Shown here one piece after another: positions 23,971 through 35,420 of a DNA stretch of 64,000 nucleotides. Under the pieces are notes generated by a model. That model was not told where the DNA came from. It saw only the letters and a program-made list of their open reading frames with translations, and made no database searches. Source of the DNA: Phytophthora quininea (lineage: Eukaryota > Oomycota > Peronosporomycetes > Peronosporales > Peronosporaceae); NCBI GenBank assembly GCA_011947345.1, contig JAAVTG010000663.1, positions 62,001-126,000 on the forward strand, written 5' to 3'. The translations under genes and the position numbers were made by a program. The stretch's first letter is position 1. The number at the start of each line of letters is the position of its first letter.

Positions 23971-26900
23971 TTAGAAGTGGCCGGTCGAGTACGCAGAGCT
24001 CGCTGCGACGCTATTTGAAGCATCGATGTCTGATGCCAGCGTGCACGACTTCGTACTTGACTGGTGGTAGTAGGTGAACCCGTTGCAGGCCTCATTACTC
24101 CAGCACAAAGTGCAGCAGTGTTCGAACGACTCAATCGCAGACGCTGGGCCAAGCGTTACCGACCACATTTTGCTGTCAACCTTGTTCGGGGCACTACTTG
24201 AGCAGTGGCTCGCCGAAGGATCACGCGTCGGTGCCTCAGACGTCGTCGGGTTCGTCGGTGCCTCAGACGTCGTCGGGTTCGTCGGTGCCTCAGACGTCGT
24301 CGGGTTCGTCGGCGCTTCCGAGGTGGTCGGGTTCGTCGGCGCTTCCGAGGTGGTCGGGTTCGTCGGTGCCTCAGACGTCGTCGGGTTCGTCGGTGCCTCA
24401 GACGTCGTCGGGTTCGTCGGCGCTTCCGAGGTGGTCGGGTTCGTCGGCGCTTCCGAGGTGGTCGGGTTCGTCGGTGCCTCAGACGTCGTCGGGTTCGTCG
24501 GTGCCTCAGACGTCGTCGGGTTCGTCGGCGCTTCCGAGGTGGTCGGGTTCGTCGGTGCCTCAGACGTCGTCGGGTTCGTCGGCGCTTCCGAGGTGGTCGG
24601 GTTCGTCGGTGCCTCAGACGTCGTCGGGTTCGTCGGTGCCTCAGACGTCGTCGGGTTCGTCGGCGCTTCCGAGGTGGTCGGGTTCGTCGGTGCCTCAGAC
24701 GTCGTCGGGTTCGTCGGCGCTTCCGAGGTGGTCGGGTTCGTCGGCGCTTCCGAGGTGGTCGGGTTCGTCGGTGCCTCAGACGTCGTCGGGTTCGTCGGCG
24801 CTTCCGAGGTGGTCGGGTTCGTCGGTGCCTCAGACGTCGTCGGGTTCGTCGGCGCTTCCGAGGTGGTCGGGTTCGTCGGCGCTTCCGAGGTGGTCGGGTT
24901 CGTCGGTGCCTCAGACGTCGTCGGGTTCGTCGGCGCTTCCGAGGTGGTCGGGTTCGTCGGTGCCTCAGACGTCGTCGGGTTCGTCGGCGCTTCCGAGGTG
25001 GTCGGGTTCGTCGGCGCTTCCGAGGTGGTCGGGTTCGTCGGTGCCTCAGACGTCGTCGGGTTCGTCGGTGCCTCAGACGTCGTCGGGTTCGTCGGTGCCT
25101 CAGACGTCGTCGGGTTCGTCGGCGCTTCCGAGGTGGTCGGGTTCGTCGGTGCCTCAGACGTCGTCGGGTTCGTCGGCGCTTCCGAGGTGGTCGGGTTCGT
25201 CGGTGCCTCAGACGTCGTCGGGTTCGTCGGCGCTTCCGAGGTGGTCGGGTTCGTCGGCGCCTCAGACGTCGTCGGGTTCGTCGGCGCTTCCGAGGTGGTC
25301 GGGTTCGTCGGCGCTTCCGAGGTGGTCGGGTTCGTCGGTGCCTCAGACGTCGTCGGGTTCGTCGGCGCTTCCGAGGTGGTCGGGTTCGTCGGTGCCTCAG
25401 ACGTCGTCGGGTTCGTCGGCGCTTCCGAGGTGGTCGGGTTCGTCGGTGCCTCAGACGTCGTCGGGTTCGTCGGCGCTTCCGAGGTGGTCGGGTTCGTCGG
25501 CGCTTCCGAGGTGGTCGGGTTCGTCGGTGCCTCAGACGTCGTCGGGTTCGTCGGTGCCTCAGACGTCGTCGGGTTCGTCGGCGCTTCCGAGGTGGTCGGG
25601 TTCGTCGGTGCCTCAGACGTCGTCGGGTTCGTCGGCGCTTCCGAGGTGGTCGGGTTCGTCGGTGCCTCAGACGTCGTCGGGTTCGTCGGTGCCTCAGACG
25701 TCGTCGGGTTCGTCGGCGCTTCCGAGGTGGTCGGGTTCGTCGGCGCTTCCGAGGTGGTCGGGTTCGTCGGTGCCTCAGACGTCGTCGGGTTCGTCGGCGC
25801 TTCCGAGGTGGTCGGGTTCGTCGGTGCCTCAGACGTCGTCGGGTTCGTCGGCGCTTCCGAGGTGGTCGGGTTCGTCGGCGCTTCCGAGGTGGTCGGGTTC
25901 GTCGGTGCCTCAGACGTCGTCGGGTTCGTCGGCGCTTCCGAGGTGGTCGGGTTCGTCGGCGCTTCCGAGGTGGTCGGGTTCGTCGGTGCCTCAGACGTCG
26001 TCGGGTTCGTCGGTGCCTCAGACGTCGTCGGGTTCGTCGGCGCTTCCGAGGTGGTCGGGTTCGTCGGCGCTTCCGAGGTGGTCGGGTTCGTCGGTGCCTC
26101 AGACGTCGTCGGGTTCGTCGGCGCTTCCGAGGTGGTCGGGTTCGTCGGTGCCTCAGACGTCGTCGGGTTCGTCGGCGCTTCCGAGGTGGTCGGGTTCGTC
26201 GGCGCTTCCGAGGTGGTCGGGTTCGTCGGTGCCTCAGACGTCGTCGGGTTCGTCGGCGCTTCCGAGGTGGTCGGGTTCGTCGGCGCTTCCGAGGTGGTCG
26301 GGTTCGTCGGTGCCTCAGACGTCGTCGGGTTCGTCGGTGCCTCAGACGTCGTCGGGTTCGTCGGCGCTTCCGAGGTGGTCGGGTTCGTCGGCGCTTCCGA
26401 GGTGGTCGGGTTCGTCGGTGCCTCAGACGTCGTCGGGTTCGTCGGCGCTTCCGAGGTGGTCGGGTTCGTCGGTGCCTCAGACGTCGTCGGGTTCGTCGGT
26501 GCCTCAGACGTCGTCGGGTTCGTCGGCGCTTCCGAGGTGGTCGGGTTCGTCGGCGCTTCCGAGGTGGTCGGGTTCGTCGGTGCCTCAGACGTCGTCGGGT
26601 TCGTCGGCGCTTCCGAGGTGGTCGGGTTCGTCGGTGCCTCAGACGTCGTCGGGTTCGTCGGCGCTTCCGAGGTGGTCGGGTTCGTCGGTGCCTCAGACGT
26701 CGTCGGGTTCGTCGGCGCTTCCGAGGTGGTCGGGTTCGTCGGCGCTTCCGAGGTGGTCGGGTTCGTCGGTGCCTCAGACGTCGTCGGGTTCGTCGGTGCC
26801 TCAGACGTCGTCGGGTTCGTCGGCGCTTCCGAGGTGGTCGGGTTCGTCGGTGCCTCAGACGTCGTCGGGTTCGTCGGCGCTTCCGAGGTGGTCGGGTTCG

Positions 26901-29900
26901 TCGGCGCTTCCGAGGTGGTCGGGTTCGTCGGTGCCTCAGACGTCGTCGGGTTCGTCGGCGCTTCCGAGGTGGTCGGGTTCGTCGGCGCTTCCGAGGTGGT
27001 CGGGTTCGTCGGTGCCTCAGACGTCGTCGGGTTCGTCGGTGCCTCAGACGTCGTCGGGTTCGTCGGCGCTTCCGAGGTGGTCGGGTTCGTCGGCGCTTCC
27101 GAGGTGGTCGGGTTCGTCGGTGCCTCAGACGTCGTCGGGTTCGTCGGCGCTTCCGAGGTGGTCGGGTTCGTCGGTGCCTCAGACGTCGTCGGGTTCGTCG
27201 GCGCTTCCGAGGTGGTCGGGTTCGTCGGTGCCTCAGACGTCGTCGGGTTCGTCGGCGCTTCCGAGGTGGTCGGGTTCGTCGGTGCCTCAGACGTCGTCGG
27301 GTTCGTCGGTGCCTCAGACGTCGTCGGGTTCGTCGGCGCTTCCGAGGTGGTCGGGTTCGTCGGTGCCTCAGACGTCGTCGGGTTCGTCGGCGCTTCCGAG
27401 GTGGTCGGGTTCGTCGGTGCCTCAGACGTCGTCGGGTTCGTCGGCGCTTCCGAGGTGGTCGGGTTCGTCGGTGCCTCAGACGTCGTCGGGTTCGTCGGTG
27501 CCTCAGACGTCGTCGGGTTCGTCGGCGCTTCCGAGGTGGTCGGGTTCGTCGGTGCCTCAGACGTCGTCGGGTTCGTCGGCGCTTCCGAGGTGGTCGGGTT
27601 CGTCGGTGCCTCAGACGTCGTCGGGTTCGTCGGCGCTTCCGAGGTGGTCGGGTTCGTCGGTGCCTCAGACGTCGTCGGGTTCGTCGGTGCCTCAGACGTC
27701 GTCGGGTTCGTCGGTGCCTCAGACGTCGTCGGGTTCGTCGGCGCTTCCGAGGTGGTCGGGTTCGTCGGTGCCTCAGACGTCGTCGGGTTCGTCGGTGCCT
27801 CAGACGTCGTCGGGTTCGTCGGCGCTTCCGAGGTGGTCGGGTTCGTCGGCGCTTCCGAGGTGGTCGGGTTCGTCGGTGCCTCAGACGTCGTCGGGTTCGT
27901 CGGCGCTTCCGAGGTGGTCGGGTTCGTCGGTGCCTCAGACGTCGTCGGGTTCGTCGGCGCTTCCGAGGTGGTCGGGTTCGTCGGCGCTTCCGAGGTGGTC
28001 GGGTTCGTCGGTGCCTCAGACGTCGTCGGGTTCGTCGGCGCTTCCGAGGTGGTCGGGTTCGTCGGTGCCTCAGACGTCGTCGGGTTCGTCGGCGCTTCCG
28101 AGGTGGTCGGGTTCGTCGGTGCCTCAGACGTCGTCGGGTTCGTAGGCGCTTCCGAGGTGGTCGGGTTCGTCGGTGCCTCAGACGTCGTCGGGTTCGTCGG
28201 CGCTTCCGAGGTGGTCGGGTTCGTCGGTGCCTCAGACGTCGTCGGGTTCGTCGGCGCTTCCGAGGTGGTCGGGTTCGTCGGTGCCTCAGACGTCGTCGGG
28301 TTCGTCGGCGCTTCCGAGGTGGTCGGGTTCGTCGGTGCCTCAGACGTCGTCGGGTTCGTCGGCGCTTCCGAGGTGGTCGGGTTCGTCGGTGCCTCAGACG
28401 TCGTCGGGTTCGTCGGTGCCTCAGACGTCGTCGGGTTCGTCGGTGCCTCAGACGTCGTCGGGTTCGTCGGCGCTTCCGAGGTGGTCGGGTTCGTCGGTGC
28501 CTCAGACGTCGTCGGGTTCGTCGGCGCTTCCGAGGTGGTCGGGTTCGTCGGTGCCTCAGACGTCGTCGGGTTCGTCGGCGCTTCCGAGGTGGTCGGGTTC
28601 GTCGGCGCTTCCGAGGTGGTCGGGTTCGTCGGTGCCTCAGACGTCGTCGGGTTCGTCGGTGCCTCAGACGTCGTCGGGTTCGTCGGCGCTTCCGAGGTGG
28701 TCGGGTTCGTCGGCGCTTCCGAGGTGGTCGGGTTCGTCGGTGCCTCAGACGTCGTCGGGTTCGTCGGCGCTTCCGAGGTGGTCGGGTTCGTCGGTGCCTC
28801 AGACGTCGTCGGGTTCGTCGGTGCCTCAGACGTCGTCGGGTTCGTCGGCGCTTCCGAGGTGGTCGGGTTCGTCGGTGCCTCAGACGTCGTCGGGTTCGTC
28901 GGCGCTTCCGAGGTGGTCGGGTTCGTCGGTGCCTCAGACGTCGTCGGGTTCGTCGGCGCTTCCGAGGTGGTCGGGTTCGTCGGTGCCTCAGACGTCGTCG
29001 GGTTCGTCGGTGCCTCAGACGTCGTCGGGTTCGTCGGTGCCTCAGACGTCGTCGGGTTCGTCGGCGCTTCCGAGGTGGTCGGGTTCGTCGGTGCCTCAGA
29101 CGTCGTCGGGTTCGTCGGCGCTTCCGAGGTGGTCGGGTTCGTCGGTGCCTCAGACGTCGTCGGGTTCGTCGGCGCTTCCGAGGTGGTCGGGTTCGTCGGC
29201 GCCTCAGACGTCGTCGGGTTCGTCGGTGCCTCAGACGTCGTCGGGTTCGTCGGCGCTTCCGAGGTGGTCGGGTTCGTCGGCGCTTCCGAGGTGGTCGGGT
29301 TCGTCGGTGCCTCAGACGTCGTCGGGTTCGTCGGCGCTTCCGAGGTGGTCGGGTTCGTCGGTGCCTCAGACGTCGTCGGGTTCGTCGGCGCTTCCGAGGT
29401 GGTCGGGTTCGTCGGCGCTTCCGAGGTGGTCGGGTTCGTCGGTGCCTCAGACGTCGTCGGGTTCGTCGGCGCTTCCGAGGTGGTCGGGTTCGTCGGTGCC
29501 TCAGACGTCGTCGGGTTCGTCGGTGCCTCAGACGTCGTCGGGTTCGTCGGCGCTTCCGAGGTGGTCGGGTTCGTCGGCGCTTCGGAGGTGGTCGGGTTCG
29601 TCGGTGCCTCAGACGTCGTCGGGTTCGTCGGCGCTTCCGAGGTGGTCGGGTTCGTCGGTGCTTCTGACGTAGGGTAGGTTGGAGGCTGCGTAGTCGTAGC
29701 GTACGTCGGCGCCTCTGACGTAGGGTAGGTTGGAGGCTGCGTAGTCGTAGCGTACGTCGGCACCTCTGATGTAGGGTAGGTTGGAGGCTGCGTAGTCGTA
29801 GCGTACGTCGGCACCTCTGACGTAGGGTAGGTTGGAGGCTGCGTAGTCGTAGCGTACGTCGGCGCCTCTGACGTAGGGTAGGCCGTTGTTTTAGAAGTGC

Positions 29901-31426
29901 AGGGTGCTGTTCCTGTTGGGTATGCATGTTGCTTCACATGGTCGCTGTCATCAGCCTTGCCAGAATTGGAGTGTTGTTGCCAAGTGTAGCTGCCATCACT
30001 TTCCGCATTCTCGTAGTTCTTACTTGTTTTTCCTGATTTGTCCGCCTTACCAGATTTTGACGGATACGCATGTCCGTCGCTGTTTTGCTTACCCGGTTTG
30101 GTAGACTTTTCAGAGTCCTTGCATGGAGTGGGGTACGGAGTATGATTGCTCACGCTTGGTTTAGACGAGTGCGGTGGATATGACTGTTGCTTGCCATTGG
30201 CATTGCCGCTGCCGTCCTCAGTATTTCCCTGGGTGGATGGGTACCCAGCCTGGTCGTGGATGTTGCCGTCAGCAATGTACGCATCACTATCATGGTTGCC
30301 GTAACTATCGGAATTCTTGCCTCCTTCTTCCAGTTGCGATTGTTTATTGTACTCGTTGTCCTCCGTTTTGCCATCAGCACTTGGAGTAGACGGAGTCCAT
30401 CTGTAAGTATCGCTGTCTTTCCCATCACGCTGATTGTGGCTTTGAGTTCCTTCGTTCTTGCCACCCTTGCTGGGATTGGACAAGTACGGGTCTTCGTTGG
30501 TGTCATGGTTCGAAGTCGCCTTGTCTGTCTGACCTTGGTATTGCTTCTGTTGTTGCCCTTGGTTGTCAGTGTAGGTAGTAGTACCAGAGTATGCACCGTC
30601 GCCATGCTTGCCCGCTTTACCGTACCCCTGCTCCTGCGAGGTAGACTGGTAGTTGCCTTCATCGGCGCCGTAGTTGGAAGTTGCCTTGTCTGTCTGACCT
30701 TGGTATTGCGTATGGTGGTGCCCTTGGTTGTCAGTGTAGGTGGTTGTGCTAGCGTATGCATCGTCGTCACGCTTGCCGCCCCCTGTGAGGCAGACTGGTA
30801 GTTGTTGCTGGTGCTAGGTTTACTCTGGCCACTTCCCTTTCGCAGGCGCTGCGTCGGGCAAGGAGTCTCAGCTGACAAATATTTGTCCTTGTTGCTTTTC
30901 GCCTGGCCCTGCGAGGGCTTCGGGGTTTTCGTTGACTCGTTCTTTTTGTACGCGGTCGGCGTCTTCGTCTTCGTCGCTGCGTACGTCGAGTCTTGGGTAG
31001 TAGGGAACGTGACCTCGTCGTCTGCGTTCGTAGGATACAGCATATCCTCGTGGTCTGGGAACGCCACCTCTGCGTTATCGTAGCCTGAGCCCGACCCAGA
31101 TACAGAGCCGACCATCGACGACGAACCGTACTCGGGGAATACGCAGCCCCACGTCGGCCCCTCTTTGATGATAGCGCATTTCGCGTCCACCGGAGCCACA
31201 CAGCCCTTGGCAGTGTACGACCGCATGAACGAAGCACAACGTGCTGTCGCAGTATCACCTTGCATCGGGCAAGCCGTGCCAGGGGAACAGATCCAGTGCC
31301 AGCACAGACAGATCCACTTGGGATGGAGTAAACAGCGTCGTGCTCGACCGACACCTCATCTGAAGCCGCGAGGCTTGAAAGCATAGCTGCGATAAGCGCC
31401 GTCAACGGCTTCACGACCATCACCAT
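23971..31426 (-). CDS. Secreted mucin-like repeat protein with Cys-rich head and PAN/Apple tail
   Basis: Starts at 31426 with a signal peptide (MVMVVKPLTALIAAMLSSL). Order of parts: a Cys-rich head (CSPGTACPMQGD ... DAKCAIIKEGPTWGCVFP, about 31150-31330); an acidic/Ser/Lys linker; Tyr/Gln/Ser-rich repeats (30519-30760); four 17-residue repeats (PTYATTTQPPTYPTSEA); 201 copies of TNPTTSEAP; and a C-terminal PAN/Apple-like domain (FEHCCTLCWSNEACNGFTYY, about 23971-24190). The Thr/Ser/Pro core is a typical O-glycosylation scaffold. NPT triplets are poor N-glycosylation sites because of the Pro. It resembles in plan the Car-type mucins of Phytophthora cysts and PAN lectin-like adhesins, so an adhesive or protective surface role is inferred. 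Two frame changes (near 31330 and 30780) are each explained by one base missing from CCC and GGGG. Confidence 0.85.
24230..29656 (-). repeat. 27-bp tandem repeat, 201 units, two synonymous unit types
   Basis: The span is 5,427 bp, exactly 201 x 27. Every unit encodes TNPTTSEAP. Two unit types alternate irregularly. Type A uses ACG ACG TCT GAG GCA and type B uses ACC ACC TCG GAA GCG for TTSEA: five differences, all synonymous. Other variation is almost nil: hybrid A/B units near 25257 and 29202, one point change near 28144 and one near 29583. Type B appears at most twice in a row, type A at most three times. No unit is out of register. Confidence 0.97.
29657..29887 (-). repeat. 51-bp tandem repeat, about 4.5 units
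   Basis: Four full 51-bp units (29657-29707, 29708-29758, 29759-29809, 29810-29860) plus a partial one. They encode PTYATTTQPPTYPTSEA/V on the minus strand. The shared PTSEAP block suggests the 27-bp array arose from part of this longer unit. Confidence 0.9.
30519..30760 (-). repeat. Two diverged copies of a Tyr/Gln-rich segment
   Basis: About 75-bp segments at 30519-30594 and 30684-30760, 165 bp apart, each encode a TTTYTDNQG ... QYQGQTDKATSN peptide in the mucin-like gene. The copies differ at several codons, so they are older than the 27-bp array. Confidence 0.75.
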
Positions 31427-31882
31427 AATGTTTCTTGATGCAGAGTTACTGCCGTTGTAGATGTTGGAACGAGTTGGCAATTTGGAGAATGACTTGAATG
31501 GAGTCGAGAGTCCACATACCGATCCGAGATTGCATTTGCACCACTACTGTGCCCGTTGTGAGGCAAACACAATCGTAATATCTTTTGTTGCACGTCAAGT
31601 CTTGCGGTTCGACGAAGTCATCATATGTAATAAACTTTCCTTCCACAAGAGAGTATATCGTCAGGTAAGCAATGGGTTCTGTCTTGCCACCTCTGGCCTC
31701 CACAATCGTAGAACCAGCAGTTCACGACAGGCTCGATTATCTTTCCAGGCTTCTAGGCTTTGACAGAAGACAAAGATCTCAACGCAACCTATGAACAAAC
31801 ATGTTGAATTGAAGGAATTAGTCGCACATCGTATGTAATTCAGATTCCTTCGACGCTTGAAAGCAAGTGGTGTCGCCAGGTG
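31427..31882. other. Intergenic region upstream of the mucin-like gene
   Basis: 456 bp between the 3' end of the zinc-finger gene and the mucin-like start. AT-rich; nothing coding recognised apart from the initiator-like site at 31484-31492. Confidence 0.5.
31484..31492 (-). promoter_or_regulatory. Initiator-like element (TCATTCTCC)
   Basis: Minus-strand TCATTCTCC fits the core of the oomycete initiator except for the first pyrimidine. It lies about 58 bp upstream of the mucin-like gene's ATG. Confidence 0.35.
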
Positions 31883-32757
31883 TTACCTTTGGGCCGTTGT
31901 CATGAGCGGGTTCGTGACCAGCGGGTTGCTGGCCGAGGTAGCGTTGGATGCGTCCCAACCTCCAGATTTCATGGCCTGCGCACCAGGGTAGCCCCCAGAC
32001 CGAAACCGTCCGGTATCTCGCAGTTGGGACGAACTTTTAATCGGTCTACCAGACCCCTCGAGGTTTTCTCTGACTGGCATATCAAACGATGCTCGAAGCA
32101 ATCGTGGCGCCAGAGCTGGCATGACCTTGGTCTGTGCTCTTGAAGGTTGCGAGCGTGCAGATCTGGCTATTGTTCGGTATCTGGGCTTCTGAGGACCATT
32201 TGCGCCTCGAGGTTTGCCGTGACAAACGGACTGGTGCTTCGCAATGCGATCCTGTCCGAAACAAAACTGCTTAATCAGTCTCACGACTACCAATGCAGCG
32301 TATACTGTACATAGCGAGCACTTTACCTGCGAGAAGGCTCGTTCGCAAACTTTGCATCGAACACGTCCATCTGCCTCGGGCAGGTTTAAGTCCATAGGTC
32401 CGCATGGAGCTACGGCTGTCTTTGCTCGCCGCTCGGTTTCGTTGTTAGCAGATCTGTCGAAAGCAGGCGCTTCTGAACACGAGGCGACATGTTCATGGAA
32501 ACACGCAGCACTGGACGACACAGGCACGTAAGTCCCTGACCATTACTATCCCCAAAGCACGCCCTTTTGCACAACACTCACCGAATGGCCTCCTTGCATT
32601 TCTCGCACGGGATCAACACAAACCCGTTACGCTGGAAACAAGACTTCTGGTGGATAACCACGGACGCCGAGAAGTATCTGCCGTGGCAGGCTGGACATTG
32701 AGTCGACAGTGGGGGCGCGGCAATCTTCCTCCTGTCGCCCACAGCTTGGGGCTTCAT
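31883..32757 (-). CDS. Triple C2HC zinc-finger protein (ZC2HC1-type), three exons
   Basis: Exon 1 is 32757-32582 (start MKPQAVGDRRK), intron 32581-32511 (71 bp, GTGAGT...CAG), exon 2 is 32510-32327, intron 32326-32252 (75 bp, GTAAAG...CAG), exon 3 is 32251-31883. Splicing assembles three fingers, each C-x2-C-x11-H-x3-C: CPACHGRYFSASVVIHQKSC, a second split by intron 1 (CEKC ... HVASC), and a third split by intron 2 (CKVC ... HQSVC). The exact spacing in all three supports the splice model. The C-terminal half is basic and Ser-rich. Proteins of this type are often ciliary or cytoskeletal, but the role here is unknown. Intron 2 is a multiple of three with no stop, so its retention would keep the frame open. 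Confidence 0.82.
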
Positions 32758-32957
32758 GTAAAACACACACACACAGCAGTGTGCGAAAGGCGATGACCAG
32801 CAGCACGAGCAGTATTTTTGGGAGAAACTCCAGCGCTTGAAACGGAGTAGCATAAAGACTGCACGAAAACTCACTTCAGACAGGTATGTTAGACCGGAGC
32901 TGTCCTACCTCTTTATGACCTTGTTGTATGTACGAACCGCTCACCTGACGTTGGGCC

Positions 32958-35040
32958 TTAGTCGGAGTCGGACGAACTGCTGCTATCACTTGAGTCGGAG
33001 TCGGAATCCGAGTCGGAGTCGGAATCGGATGAACTCCCACTGCTGCTACTGCTATCGCTCGAATCCGAGTCCGAATCGCTGCTACTGTCGCTAACGTCAG
33101 CGGCGGCCTTCGCTTGCTCCATGATCATTTTGGGCGCATTCTTCAGGTATTCGCGCAGATCCGTCGTGAGTCCTCCAAGACCGATCGACGTGAAGAAATT
33201 GATGGCAAAGCGCGTGTTCCGAGGGTTGTCCTTCGGGAAAAGACCGATAAACGTGGGCTGCATGATTTCATCCATGAACCGCTCCTTCAGCGTCTTCATG
33301 CCAAGGTGCTCCGACAGCTCCTGGCACAAAATCTTGATGAAAATACGGCTGGACGACGTCGTCTCCTCTTCGTTCAAGCGGATGTACTCAAACACGGTCC
33401 AAGGCAACGCGTCTGTGAAAAGTAAATGCGCAAAGAGCTTGGCGACGTTGCGAAGCTTGTTCGTCTCGAGACGATGAATCAGCGAGTACTGTTCCGCAAA
33501 GCACTCGTCGAAAGCGTCCTGGTATTCGCGCTTGATGAGGCAGAACCGCTCGCTTAGCAGCCCGTAGTAGCGCAAGTACGTCCGCTCCTGGCTGCAACAC
33601 TCAATTAGCATCGAGCAGATCTCCTTTTCCTGTCCGGGGCGAATATTCAGCTTCATGAGCTTGTGGGCGCACTCTTCATGCGATATACTGGACATAATCG
33701 TCAGGTAGATGGTACGCCGAAGATTCACAAGGTCCTGCTCTGTGAAGTCCTGGATTGCGACATTATCGTCCGCCGTGGGTTGTTCTGCTTCCTCTTCGTC
33801 ATCGTCTTCTCCGTCGTCATCACTGCCACTCGAGTCGGAGTCTGAATCCGACTCGCCCAAGATCTCCTTCTTAATGGCCGACCACATCTGTTCGTTCTTC
33901 AAGTAATCGGGGTCGAACCTAAACACGTCCAGCTTGTCTTCGCAGTCGATCTTCTCCTCAAGCGTGGTTTCATGCGTGATCTGGTCTCCAGACTCCACCA
34001 GGTCGAGCTGTTCATGCACCGCCGGGTAGTCTGCGAAGCCTCCTTTTCTGATGGCAAACAGCCCCTCGATCGTGTACTGCACTCTCTTGTCGATCTCGCC
34101 TTCATGCAAAATGCCTCGGAATCGCTCGAAAATGGCCCTCAGTCCCTCAGGACACAGCTCAGCCAGAATCTGTCCGCATTCTTTCGTAAAATTCACCGCC
34201 ACCTCCACCGAGTCGTCGGTAGGATTCGCCAGCAACAGCGTCAGCACTTCGAGCGCCAGCAGCTCGTGCACGACTTGCTGATTGACCAAGTGGGCGATAA
34301 ACCGCACGAGAGCAATGGCTACCACTTTGTCCCCTCTCTTGAAGGCACGACGGAAGCGGAAAACCACGCGCTTGACCAGAAGCTCTCCATTCTCGGGCAT
34401 TTTGGTGTTGATCACAGCCACGAGCGCCGCGTAGATGTGCGTGAAGCCAGGGAGGCTAGCTGGGCCTTCATGATGGCTCTGGCCAGCAACCCCGGGCGCG
34501 CACGAGGTTCTCCTGGAAGAGCTCGGGCAAGATGTTGCCGAGGTTGGCCACGTTCACCTTGTTGATGAGGCCGTTGAGACTCTTGCGCAGAGCGTCCCAT
34601 GTCTGGCGCTGCATCTCTTCCGAGTCGGCGGTGAGTTGTCCCTCTTGCTCTCGACGCAGCTGCGCCAGCTTGAAGGGCGGAATGTAGACGCCGCCCGTGC
34701 GGCCGGTGCTGCGGGCGTCCACGCGTCGTCGTGGTTGCTCTACGGGACGTTGGGGAACGTCCACAGCATCGGCTTTCCGGCGGCGGGGAGGCGTGACGTC
34801 GTCGGCTTTGTCATCCTGCTGGCGCCGCGGCGGCGTAGCTTCGCGGTCTCGTCTTGGCGGAGTGGGAGCGTCGTCCTCGCGGGGCTTGCGGGCTTTCTTG
34901 CGCGGCGGCGTGCGGCTGCGGGACGAAGAGCGAGAGCGTGACGAGGAAGGGGACGCGCTGCGGGCCCGTCGACGCCCGCGGTGGCGCCGAGAGCTGCGCG
35001 AGCGCGACCTCGAGCGTGAGACCGATGCGTCGCGAGCCAT
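32958..35040 (-). CDS. CWC22: Pre-mRNA splicing factor CWC22 (nucampholin)
   Basis: Spliceosome component that binds eIF4A3 and helps deposit the exon-junction complex. The N-terminus (MARDASVSRSRSRSR) is an RS-rich tail with PPRR/RTPPRKK repeats. The diagnostic YIPPFKLAQL block leads into the MIF4G domain. After an acidic spacer (SDSDSSGSDDDGEDDD) comes the MA3 domain (LRRTIYLTIMSSISHEECAHKL), then a Ser/Asp-rich tail ending at 32958. Two frame changes near 34487 and 34458 each need one base restored in a short G or C run. The exon-3-like part of 1,464 bp is intact. Family order and motifs make this assignment firm. Probable nuclear protein. Confidence 0.93.
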
Positions 35041-35420
35041 TGCGTTGTGGTGTGGTCTCAAATAAGTGTTACATGTACAATTAAAGGGGAATGAGAATGC
35101 TTGAGATGGATACATCGGCTTCAACTTGCTTGTTGTTGGTGGGCTGAGCAAACGATTGCACCTTGGCATGGCCAATTGACGGAGCATTGGTGGCGATGCG
35201 AGTTTGCAAGTGCGAGAACGAATAAAGGTACAACTTGCATCTTAACGGGGGTTGGATTGGAATGTGAGGCGACTGGATTATCATGAGGGAACAGGAATGT
35301 CGATACATGGGGGCTCGAAGACTGAAGAATCAAGCATGACAAATGCAAGTTACCAACATTCGAGTTCTGTTTTAATGTTTAATTAACTAGGGCGGGTAGC
35401 TGAAGTTCTCACCAGCACAA
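35041..35420. other. Intergenic region, CWC22 promoter and 3' end of NLP remnant
   Basis: 380 bp, AT-richer than the flanking genes. No reading frame with coding character. It holds the CWC22 upstream region and the downstream flank of the NLP pseudogene. Confidence 0.5.

Noticed and set aside
24230..29656. CRISPR-like array of repeats and spacers
   Set aside because: Units are contiguous with no unique spacers and encode a conserved peptide in a eukaryotic gene.
24074..29927. Very long alternative frames across the 27-bp array (plus-strand GASD/EVVGFV, RRCLRRRRV and SSVPQTSSGS types; minus-strand RPPRKRRRT type)
   Set aside because: They follow automatically from a stop-free 27-bp unit. 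Only TNPTTSEAP is unchanged by the A/B differences and joins to a signal peptide and PAN domain.
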